NCBI GenBank assembly: GCA_902500775.1
Contig: CABVRZ010000009.1
Location: 1 to 64,000 of the forward strand
Direction: 5' to 3'
Length of the DNA stretch: 64,000 nt
From: an uncultured Nitrospira sp.
GTDB lineage: Bacteria > Nitrospirota > Nitrospiria > Nitrospirales > Nitrospiraceae
Program-made: the position numbers and the translations under genes
Notes under the pieces: model-generated
Database searches by the model: none
Told to the model about the DNA's origin: nothing
What the model saw: only the letters and a program-made list of their open reading frames with translations
Shown here: piece by piece, positions 56,497 through 64,000 of the stretch
How the letters are laid out: every line of letters begins with the position of its first letter
Numbering within the stretch: position 1 is the first letter of the stretch

Positions 56497-56778
56497 ATGA
56501 TCACAGTCAAAAGCCCATTTGTCCAGAATATGGTAGCAGCGATGACCTTCGTGTTCGTTCTTGGTGTGCTTTCGATGGTCTGGCCTGTGATCATTGCTAT
56601 ATTTCTCGGTATCCTCCTGCTGCTTCAATCGCTCAACTCAGAACCTGGGATCGCCGCACTGTCCTGGGCCGAGGTGGAAACCACATCGATTGTTCTCGGC
56701 ACTCTGTGGCGACCCGGTCTCTCAGTGATGCCTTCGCGACGGGGCTTGAGGAGAGTGTCCCGTCTTAGGGATATTTAA
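56497..56778 (+). CDS. Small membrane protein
   Basis: A 93-residue protein with one or two hydrophobic segments (AAMTFVFVLGVLSMVWPVIIAIFLGILLLL), a short acidic loop and a basic tail. An AGGAGG ribosome site sits 6 nt before the ATG, which makes the start secure. No family recognised. Confidence 0.55.
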   Translation: MITVKSPFVQNMVAAMTFVFVLGVLSMVWPVIIAIFLGILLLLQSLNSEPGIAALSWAEVETTSIVLGTLWRPGLSVMPSRRGLRRVSRLRDI

Positions 56779-56850
56779 TACGCAGGATGGAACGTAGTAG
56801 CACACTTCAACATGTCTCCGTAGGGTGCGCAAGGAGGTAGGAGGGTCAGG

Positions 56851-57159
56851 ATGAATGTGAAGGGGTTCATTCTCGAAGACGACCAGGGCAGAGAATTCGT
56901 GATGGGGTGTGAACGGCCTTACGCTCAGCTCGGGCGAGCATTTCTACTCCGGGGGTGGCAACGGCGACGACTCATTCCGGTACAATATTCAGAACGAGAA
57001 GCTCGTCACATCGTAGGAGAGGCATTGATGGCACTCGATGATCTGTTCAGTACGCTCCTCAAGGGATGCCATAACCAGACCATCACTGCGCAGCCCGAAG
57101 AGCAATGCTCGAAGATCCGGAGCCTGCTCGTAAAGACGAGTCATCGCTGCAAAGCATGA
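56851..57159 (+). CDS. Unknown small soluble protein
   Basis: A 102-residue protein (GFILEDDQGREFVMGCERP, GWQRRRLIPVQYSEREAR). Two purine-rich sites (AAGGAGG, GGAGGG) precede the ATG. It has four Cys and no transmembrane segment. No domain recognised. It follows the small membrane protein by 72 nt and may be co-transcribed. Confidence 0.55.
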   Translation: MNVKGFILEDDQGREFVMGCERPYAQLGRAFLLRGWQRRRLIPVQYSEREARHIVGEALMALDDLFSTLLKGCHNQTITAQPEEQCSKIRSLLVKTSHRCKA

Positions 57160-57279
57160 GCTGGCATCCATCGTGCGGTCTCATGCCCCATATTCAGCCG
57201 CGCCGTCGAGCCAGAGAGAACGAGTGGAATGCGATTGCCTCAGACAGTACCCACTATGTTCAACTGTGGAATTGAGGCT

Positions 57280-57416
57280 TAGCAGTCTGCTGAAAAACCC
57301 TTCGTTCATCCTTCGAGAGCCTCAGGACGAACGGGGCAGCAATTGAAACTATTGAGCTTTTCCGTTCGTGCTGAGCTTGTCGAAGCACACGTATTGAGTT
57401 TTTCAGCAGACTGTTA
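57280..57416. repeat. Palindromic dispersed repeat, copy 2 of 2
   Basis: A 137-bp element matching 38902-39038 at all but about eight positions, with the same 19-bp ends (one mismatch here). It lies in a gene-free stretch. See the first copy for the folding pattern. Confidence 0.85.
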
Positions 57417-57828
57417 GTAGTTCGTCGCTGGGCGGTAGGGAGCGCCTTGACCATCCAGAAGTGCTCGAGTTTGAACCACCCCTGAGGGCAGGGGCCCACA
57501 AGGCAGCGCTCTGAGCATTTTAGATGATGCTGGCCACGCACAGATATTTACCTTCACTCTGTTTCCAAGCAAGACATCTCCCGTAGGACCTGCTCCCTCC
57601 CCACTGTATCGAAAGAGATTCAGTCCGTATCGATTTAGATTCATCGCCATACAGCTCCACCTGAAAAGCAACGAATCCTTAGGACAATTGCAGTCTCCTA
57701 GAGGTCTGCTTATTGCACATCTAAATTCACTCTACGGATACCCAAATGAGGCTGTCCGCAGACATCGATGTCAATAAAGCGACAGGACTATCATTTTTTA
57801 GCACATTCGCTGTACGGAGGGCATATTC
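57417..57828. other. Intergenic, no gene seen
   Basis: About 410 bases without a convincing coding frame. The final bases carry a CGGAGGGC ribosome site for the next gene. Confidence 0.5.
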
Positions 57829-58221
57829 ATGGAGGGTTTCACACAAGCCAACTTATTTGAGCTCAGCAGCAAGACCATTCATGTCACCTATTCCACGACG
57901 AGTATTTTGGGAGGGCCGATACTGAGTTATCGCGATGATCAGCAGAGCCTGTCCTTCAAAGGTGATGACATTCAGATCGAACAGACGGCTCTGGGTGAGG
58001 TCGCCACCGTCACGCTCGAAGCCATTCCTGATTTGCGTACCGTGACGTTCTCCCTGATCGTGCCCATTGTAACGGTAATGCCGCAATCCAATGGGACACG
58101 CGTGAAAGTGCTCGGCATCACCACGACTGCGCCCACAACGATTGCGGGAGCTCCACCTGGTCCTCAGCTTTTGTATTCCGCCGTGTACCTGAGAGGGACC
58201 GCGCAGTTTATCGTGTCCTAA
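57829..58221 (+). CDS. Conserved beta-rich protein of unknown function
   Basis: A 130-residue protein made of alternating beta segments (KTIHVTYSTTSILGGPILSY, TVTFSLIVPIVTVM, TRVKVLGITTTAP). It has no signal peptide or Cys. A CGGAGGG site precedes the ATG. Its compact beta-sandwich look is suggestive, but no family was recognised. It lies 82 nt before the peptidoglycan-binding protein. Confidence 0.6.
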   Translation: MEGFTQANLFELSSKTIHVTYSTTSILGGPILSYRDDQQSLSFKGDDIQIEQTALGEVATVTLEAIPDLRTVTFSLIVPIVTVMPQSNGTRVKVLGITTTAPTTIAGAPPGPQLLYSAVYLRGTAQFIVS

Positions 58222-58303
58222 AGTATGAGCGGTGCAATCGCCTCTGACGCGCTCGGAAGCATGAACGGCTGCTGATGCTGCGGCAGAAAGGAAGGGGAAT
58301 CCT

Positions 58304-59098
58304 ATGAGTCTGTTGGTAAATGGCTCCGGAACATTGGCAACGTGGATCAGAAAGGAACTCGACCTCGGACAAACCATCAAAGTCGGAGCGCATGGACAGT
58401 CGGTGACACGCATTCAAGAATGGCTCAACCTCCATGGATTTGGGCTGGCCATCGATTCGGATTTTGGGCCGGTCACGAAACGAACTGTGCAGGCTTTTCA
58501 GAAACAGTGCGGACTCAGCGTCACAGGCAGCGTGAACCTCAAAACGTTTCACGCGCTCGTGGACCCGTTGCGGCAGGCCTTGGCTCCCATCAAGGCTGGG
58601 CGCCACACCCTGGGTAGCTTAGTGTGGAAATATGCCAACGCGCATCTGAAGCAGAATCCGCGCGAGATCGGCGGACAAAATTGTGGACCATGGGTGCGGC
58701 TGTACATGGAAGGCCATGAAGGCGCCGACTGGCCCTGGTGTGCCGGATTCGTGTCCTTTGTACTTAAACAGGCTGCTGAAACTTTGCAGATGCAAGAGCC
58801 GATTCAAGGGTCCTTCTCCTGCGACACATTGGCGGCTCAAGCGAAGAATGCAGGGCTTTTCGTCAAGGAATCGGATTTTGCCTGCGGGGTCACATCGATC
58901 GACACGTTGTCGAAGACTTGCATCTTTCTTGTTAGAAGAACCGAGACGGATTGGATCCATACCGGTTTTGCGACCGGATTTGACGAGACAGCCTTTGACA
59001 CCATTGAGGGCAACACCAACGATGAAGGCAGTCACGAGGGCTATGAAGTCTGTCCCCGTGCGCGCGGGTATGCTGACAAAGACTTCGTGCTTTTATAG
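58304..59098 (+). CDS. Peptidoglycan-binding protein with CHAP-like hydrolase domain
   Basis: A 264-residue protein. Residues about 22-90 match PG_binding_1 (GAHGQSVTRIQEWLNLHGFGL, DFGPVTKRTVQAFQKQCGLSVTG). Residues about 105-260 are CHAP-like: NCGPWVRLYME, WCAGFVSFVLKQA (candidate catalytic Cys) and HTGFATGF (candidate His). It probably cuts cell-wall peptides. No signal peptide is seen, so export may use another route, such as phage or tail-like release. Confidence 0.8.
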   Translation: MSLLVNGSGTLATWIRKELDLGQTIKVGAHGQSVTRIQEWLNLHGFGLAIDSDFGPVTKRTVQAFQKQCGLSVTGSVNLKTFHALVDPLRQALAPIKAGRHTLGSLVWKYANAHLKQNPREIGGQNCGPWVRLYMEGHEGADWPWCAGFVSFVLKQAAETLQMQEPIQGSFSCDTLAAQAKNAGLFVKESDFACGVTSIDTLSKTCIFLVRRTETDWIHTGFATGFDETAFDTIEGNTNDEGSHEGYEVCPRARGYADKDFVLL

Positions 59099-59654
59099 CG
59101 AAATTGCTCATCCGGTTTCGAGCGACGCTGGCAGAAGTAAGAATTGCCCCTTTCAGGATAAAGAGTAAGCCCGATCGTGCGTCGCGTATGCCAGCGGCAT
59201 AGTACTCCGTATACAGAGATAACTTTTGCGAAGGTGCAGAAATCGCTGCAGCACCACATCTGGACGATGGGGGCATCTTATCGCCCATGGCCATCACTGA
59301 ATCGTTTTCTTAGGCCTCTTATGTTCATCTAATACATGGCCCTTGTAGTGCCCCGTGAAACCCTTTTCCCCCCTTTGTCAGCATCATCACTATTAGAGGC
59401 ATGAGACAACTCCGAATAGTCATACATGGTGTGTAATAACGCCCTCACGCTTACCCACCCATTCCCTGCAGACCCAAGCACACGGAGGACTTCTGAACAA
59501 CTGAACGACACGAGAACGAAGTTGGCAGGTTTGCCCAATACCCTGCCAGATAGATACCATTGAACGAGCCGAGTACAAGGGCTAGAATCTCCACAGCCCA
59601 AGACCACGGGAAAGCAGTCGGCTCTGAGCGACCCTTGTTTTGAGGGATTTTCAA
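59099..59654. other. Intergenic, no gene seen
   Basis: About 550 bases with no supported gene, repeat or RNA structure visible by eye. Confidence 0.5.
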
Positions 59655-60128
59655 ATGGACATACCTATGATGCTAAAGTATCTCCTTGTTGTCTGTGTAT
59701 TGCTCCTCGCGTCCCCGGGTCACGCAGACAGCCCTATGGCCGCTCAAGTCTGCAGCTTGCTCACATCCCCAAAGCTATCGGCCGTTCAGTCCCGAATGGG
59801 AAGTGGTGAAGGTTGTGCATGGCAGTGGCCCAATGGCCAAGCGCTATCGGTCTATGTACACCTTGATCTACAGAGCGAAACCAAGACCGCCATCAAAGAA
59901 ATGATGGACCTCTACCTACAGAATCCAGCCTTCAAACGAACGGCCATCCCGGTGTGTACAGAAGGCGACATGGCCATCGGTGATTTTCGAAACGGCCGAG
60001 GCCCTGGGGGCACCGGTTACACCCAGTGCTCCGGCTTTGTCCTGACATTTAGCTTTCAAGGGACAGAGGCCCAGGGCCATTTGCCCAGTATCGCCAAAAA
60101 AATTGCTGGCACGATGTTAGCCCGTTAA
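59655..60128 (+). CDS. Exported protein of unknown function
   Basis: A 157-residue protein with signal peptide (LKYLLVVCVLLLASPGHA, cleavage HA-DS). The mature part holds four Cys (QVCSLL, GEGCAWQW, IPVCTEGD, YTQCSGF), which probably form two disulfides, and GDMAIGDFRNGRGPGGTGY. It resembles DUF3558-type small secreted proteins in pattern only. Confidence 0.7.
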   Translation: MDIPMMLKYLLVVCVLLLASPGHADSPMAAQVCSLLTSPKLSAVQSRMGSGEGCAWQWPNGQALSVYVHLDLQSETKTAIKEMMDLYLQNPAFKRTAIPVCTEGDMAIGDFRNGRGPGGTGYTQCSGFVLTFSFQGTEAQGHLPSIAKKIAGTMLAR

Positions 60129-60272
60129 GCTTGGTAATTCTGAGGGCCATACATCATGAAATCTCTCCTTGCCCAACGGAGATAATAGGCACAGAGAGCT
60201 GAAACCCGCTTCTGTCGATTTCTTTCACACAAGAGAAACACATCTTGTGTTGAACCATGAAAGGATCAGCCC

Positions 60273-60449
60273 ATGAAGAATGTCGAGATGAGTATCGACG
60301 GAACTGTCTTAACCATCAAAGTGGATCTTTCGAAGGAGTTTGGCCCATCCTCAACCGGCAAGACAATCATTGTCGCGACTACGGAAGGCAACATCACGAT
60401 CCCAAATCGGGAAGAGAAAATCGGGCTGAACGTGTATCGAAAAAAATAG
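60273..60449 (+). CDS. 58-residue conserved small protein
   Basis: A short frame (MKNVEMSIDGTVLTIKVDL, then KEFGPSSTGKTIIVATTEGN, ending in GLNVYRKK) preceded by an AAAGGA ribosome site. The GPSSTGKTIIVA core and the Lys-rich end match a small bacterial family I recall as conserved but uncharacterised. It is two-strand-like with no membrane part. Confidence 0.75.
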   Translation: MKNVEMSIDGTVLTIKVDLSKEFGPSSTGKTIIVATTEGNITIPNREEKIGLNVYRKK

Positions 60450-61065
60450 GACAGGCTCATCCATCCGTCCCGTCGCCTTGACCCCGCAGAAAGTCCACTG
60501 TCTTTCGATAGGTCCTTGACAAGTTGAACGCGGTTCCAGTGCTACAGAAAAAGCCAAAAGTGACCAGAAATCCAATAGTCCTGTGGATAGCTGACGGAAT
60601 GATTGCATTCATCCAACTTGTTCAACAGCGATCTTACACCAGAAGATGCCTACAGCCAGGAATGTATGAAACACATCACATAAACTACCAAGACCACCAT
60701 TAGTTGTGGCCTTCCTCACATGGTACAGATGCCCAAGAAATAGGCAATGTGATACCTTAATACGTGGATGGTCCAGCCTTTCACAAAATCCATCTGATAT
60801 CCACAAGGTTATCAACAGAACATGGGGACTATCCGCCAAACCAGTCTGCCCCATCCCTGGAAATGCCAGACGAAGAAAACGGAGTGCTGAAACCCACACT
60901 GGTCGTTCTGCTCTTGACTCCCCGCTGATGTTTCTCTGAAAATCCCACGGGTGCCCTCACGATCTTCGCTACGCCCTGCATAGAGCGCCCTCTTAAGACC
61001 AAGTCAAGGGCAGTTGTTCCCGTGATTCTCCCAAGTTGTTGGTCACAGTGAGCGTTGAAATTCTG
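60450..61065. other. Intergenic, no gene seen
   Basis: About 600 bases with short frames only; none has a motif or ribosome site I would support. Confidence 0.5.
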
Positions 61066-61404
61066 ATGAGGTCTCGTATGAATCCAGGTGTCACCGTATT
61101 GTGCCTGCTCATTTCGTTATTTCTATCGTCCTGTGCCTCACAGGTTGATCAGGTACCCGGAGAGGCGGGGCCGCTTGGGAAAGTCACTGCAAAAGGGTAT
61201 ACGAGAGAAGGGTGCTTGCTGAATCTGAAACTGGCAGCTCGCGAGCAAAAGGTTCGCTTGAAGCCGGACAATGTCACCGTCGATTCCAATATGCTCCTCC
61301 TGATGTTCCCATTTCTGAATCAAGAAGGTTATGAGTGCACAGGAGCAATCCTTGAGCGACAAAAACGGCTCACGACGCGAGACAGTCTGTACCCTATCGA
61401 TTGA
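61066..61404 (+). CDS. Small lipoprotein
   Basis: A 112-residue protein from the ATG at 61066. The signal (VTVLCLLISLFLSSC) ends in a lipobox, giving lipid attachment at the Cys of SSCASQ. The rest is short and beta-rich with two more Cys (GCLLNL, YECTGA). No family recognised. Confidence 0.65.
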   Translation: MRSRMNPGVTVLCLLISLFLSSCASQVDQVPGEAGPLGKVTAKGYTREGCLLNLKLAAREQKVRLKPDNVTVDSNMLLLMFPFLNQEGYECTGAILERQKRLTTRDSLYPID

Positions 61405-61734
61405 TTTTGATTGCATCGAGGCTGGACTTCTCGATTAACAAGCACTCGTTCGGCCCGCCACGCCTCATAAACAATGCCCCGTCGTTCAGGCTCAAGCTGA
61501 AGCCACAACCTGCCACCTTCCGGGTTGCAAAGCCATTCAGGAAGACGATAGGATCGTCGAAAGTCTTTCTCTTGTGCGTTCACAAAGCGCGTACATTCGG
61601 CACCGCTTTCCCGTTCGCGTCAGGTACGATGACCTGTGATGCCCTCTGATTTTTTGAGGCACATCCTGTGGCATCACACGTCCTCCAGTAGGATCTGATT
61701 CCATTTGCCGCCACCGCACTATTGGGGGTGAGAC

Positions 61735-63912
61735 ATGATTAGCACGTTATTCGTTTTCGTTCTCGGATCCCTGACCCTGGTCTGTGGGGATCCGCTGCAT
61801 GCGAGTACCGCCTTTTCATCGAGCGCGATACACACCACACCTGAGCAACAGCCTGGTCGCACACACGAGACGCTGACACCGCTTTCCAATTCACTCCCAA
61901 CCCCCACCGCTGTGATTCCCCCCGATCCAAACGAGCAAAGCAGACCTCGAACCGTGACCCGTTTACCCCTAGACGAGCAGACCGCCCCTTTCCGGTCAAC
62001 GATGGCCGGAGTAGCCGAGGAGCAAGCTACAGATCGGCGCCCGTTGCTCATCGCTCAGCTCGCTCAGAAAGAACAGGACTCCACGATCCGAGGACAGTCC
62101 GACCGAGAGTTGTCGCACGAGCTGAGCAACACGCGAAATAGTCTTCAGCAGGCAAGACAACGCATCGATGAGCTGGAACGACAATTCGCCGAAGGCAATC
62201 TGGAGAATGCCAAACGACGGATCGGCGAACTGGTTATCCAGCTCCATGCCAAAGACAGCGAGATCGCCACCCTGCGAACCAACGCCCACGAGAGCTCCAA
62301 GAAGTTTCGAGAAGACCTTGCAGCACAAACTGAGGAACTCGCCCAGGCCAAGCGCCGGATTTCCGAAATCGAACAGCAGATGGCCTCGACAGGAAAAGGA
62401 CAGGACTTGGCGCAGGCCAAGCGCCGGGCCACTGATCTTGAGCAACAGCTGGCGAAAAAAGAGCAGGACCTGACGCAAACGAAGCGCCGGGTGATGGAAG
62501 CCGAACAGCAGATGGTCGGGAAGGAGCAGGACCTCGCCCAAGTCAAGCGGCGTGTCGCTGAGATTGAACAACAGATCGTCGGAAAAGAATACGAATCCAC
62601 ACAAGCCAAACGTCGGGCAACCGAGTTCGAACAGCAACTGGTGGGGAAAGAGCAGGACCTGGTACAGGCGAGGCGCCGAACCACCGAAGCGGAACAGCAG
62701 ACCTCCGGGAAGGACCAGGAACTGACGCAGACCAAACGGCGTCTTACCGACCTTGAACAACAGCTAGCAGCCAAAGAGCAGGAAACAACTCAAGCCAAGC
62801 GCCGGGTTGCCGAGGCGGAACAACAGGCGGCAGGGAAGATACAAGACCCAGCTCTAGCCAAGCGCCGGGTGACCGACCTTGAACAACTACTGGCCGGGAA
62901 AGAGTCTGAGTCCGCACAAGCCAAACGCCGGTCCACTGAATTGGAGCAGCAAACCGCTCTAAAAGAGCAAGAGCTGACCCAGACCAAACGCCGCATCGCG
63001 GAGCTCGAACAACAGGCGGCGGGAAAGGAGCAGGATCCAGCACAGATCAAACGCCGTGTGACCGAACTCGAACAGCAGATGCTTGGGAGGGAACAAGAGT
63101 TGGTGCAAATCAGGGACAATCTCAAACAAGTTACACAAAAGTACGCGGATCTTGGTCCGATGCTGATGGATCGAGATGCCGAGATCGCGCGCACGAAACG
63201 ATTACTGGAAGATCTTGAACGGAGCTTACCGAAACCTGAGGAAGCCCTCCCTTCCCTGGAAGTCAGTTCGACTACCAAGAATTCTCTCAGTGAGCTTCCC
63301 CCCGACGCCAATCTATCGGTAACCGACCTCCCCATTCCCAATGCGTCTTCTGGAGATGGCGCGGATGCCGGAAGCATCGATCTGACCAAGATTGGTGAAG
63401 CACTTTCCGGAACATTGGGAGAGGAGCTGAAGCGAGGCACAGTGGCTCTGCGACAGGAGCGAACCGCCCTAACCGTCGCGTTGGTCAGCAGTGAACTGTT
63501 CCCTTCAGGGGAAGCCACTATCACCCCAGGTGGGAATTCATTAATCGGACAGATCGGAACGGTCCTACAGAAATTTCGCTACCGGAATATCGAGGTGACC
63601 ACCCATACTGACACAAAGCCAATCCGCAACGATGCACGGAAGCTGTTTAAGGACAACCTGGAGCTCTCGCGCGCCCGCGTCGAACATGCCAGCCAAGCCC
63701 TGATCAACAGTGGGGTTGATGCCGATCGCGTCAAAGCTGTCGTGTATACGACAGCGAAGTCATTGGACAACGATGAAAGCCGGAACAGGAACCGACGAAT
63801 CGAAATCGTCGTGAGTTCGTTCGCAACAGCCGTCCCCACTGCTCAGGGGAAAGTGCTGCCGGGCAAGAAGCCACCACAGTCCATTTCACTGAGTTCGCCT
63901 CGTCGGCCATAG
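61735..63912 (+). CDS. OmpA-family protein with 21-residue coiled-coil repeats
   Basis: A 725-residue protein. An N-terminal export segment (STLFVFVLGSLTLVCG) precedes a Pro-rich stretch. From about residue 200 to 465 come about twelve units of 21 residues, each with a KRR and an LEQQ/AEQQ (e.g. KRRATDLEQQLAKKEQDLTQT); the first is 23 long. This equals three heptads and should form a long straight coiled coil. The C-terminus (about 580-700) is an OmpA-type peptidoglycan-binding domain with EVTTHTDTKPI and NRNRRIEIVV. It would link the inner or outer membrane to the wall. Confidence 0.85.
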   Translation: MISTLFVFVLGSLTLVCGDPLHASTAFSSSAIHTTPEQQPGRTHETLTPLSNSLPTPTAVIPPDPNEQSRPRTVTRLPLDEQTAPFRSTMAGVAEEQATDRRPLLIAQLAQKEQDSTIRGQSDRELSHELSNTRNSLQQARQRIDELERQFAEGNLENAKRRIGELVIQLHAKDSEIATLRTNAHESSKKFREDLAAQTEELAQAKRRISEIEQQMASTGKGQDLAQAKRRATDLEQQLAKKEQDLTQTKRRVMEAEQQMVGKEQDLAQVKRRVAEIEQQIVGKEYESTQAKRRATEFEQQLVGKEQDLVQARRRTTEAEQQTSGKDQELTQTKRRLTDLEQQLAAKEQETTQAKRRVAEAEQQAAGKIQDPALAKRRVTDLEQLLAGKESESAQAKRRSTELEQQTALKEQELTQTKRRIAELEQQAAGKEQDPAQIKRRVTELEQQMLGREQELVQIRDNLKQVTQKYADLGPMLMDRDAEIARTKRLLEDLERSLPKPEEALPSLEVSSTTKNSLSELPPDANLSVTDLPIPNASSGDGADAGSIDLTKIGEALSGTLGEELKRGTVALRQERTALTVALVSSELFPSGEATITPGGNSLIGQIGTVLQKFRYRNIEVTTHTDTKPIRNDARKLFKDNLELSRARVEHASQALINSGVDADRVKAVVYTTAKSLDNDESRNRNRRIEIVVSSFATAVPTAQGKVLPGKKPPQSISLSSPRRP

Positions 63913-64000
63913 ATCAGCAAATATTCTTGGAGGAGACTGTTTGCCGCTCTACCCCTCGCTCGCGCAACGATCGTCTTGTTTGGATCATGGAGCGTCGAAT

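Noticed and set aside
62341-63110. Regular repeats that might be read as CRISPR-like
   Set aside because: The repeats are 63-nt in-frame units without spacers and encode a coiled coil.

Overview
This 64 kb window looks like chromosome of a Gram-negative, GC-moderate bacterium. The best guess is a Nitrospira-type member of the Nitrospirota. That is inference from the overall set: outer-membrane barrel and OmpA-type proteins, a RoxA-like di-heme lipoprotein, C5-pathway hemL, formate-THF ligase, Kdp potassium uptake, and several small conserved proteins I associate with that lineage. No rRNA, tRNA or CRISPR array was seen.

Layout. 1-5.1 kb: a decayed haloperoxidase/PAP2 end, recQ, a helical-repeat protein, a Phd/RelE toxin-antitoxin pair with a palindromic operator, and a TraB/GumN protein. 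5.2-11.4 kb: an IS30 element, a TPR membrane protein, a polytopic membrane protein and an intact IS1595-family element with a perfect 8-bp target duplication. 11.6-12.6 kb: two HicB-like small proteins and a MITE-like repeat. 12.7-18.8 kb: a compact seven-gene run, arsM-arsR-arsS-pstS-pstC-pstA-pstB, joining arsenic methylation/arsenosugar chemistry to high-affinity phosphate import. 19-28.6 kb: hflKC, fhs, an M23 peptidase, cutA, an M20 peptidase, two exported small proteins and a BBP2-type porin. 28.8-37.1 kb: the complete Kdp system on the minus strand (26-codon membrane ORF, kdpF, kdpA, kdpB, kdpC, kdpD, kdpE).

38-47 kb is accessory DNA. It holds an IS1595 element killed by an amber codon but still flanked by an 8-bp duplication, a 137-139 bp palindromic repeat (a second copy lies at 57.3 kb), hicBA, a broken TIR-NACHT (STAND) gene, the RoxA-like cytochrome, an M50 protease with an HTH-metallo-beta-lactamase fusion, and a dead TumE-like toxin beside its intact antitoxin. 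46.9-51.4 kb is a four-gene overlapping operon with two M16 peptidases and a phosphoglycolate-phosphatase-like HAD enzyme. 51.4-52.5 kb is a secreted barnase-type RNase followed by a barstar. 53-64 kb: hemL, small conserved proteins, a nuclease, a DUF2442 protein, a peptidoglycan-binding/CHAP protein, and an OmpA-type protein with about twelve tandem 21-residue coiled-coil repeats.

The most interesting unit is the ars-pst operon. An ArsR repressor sits inside one transcription unit that both imports phosphate (and, unavoidably, some arsenate) and encodes the enzymes that methylate arsenic and carry it toward arsenosugars.
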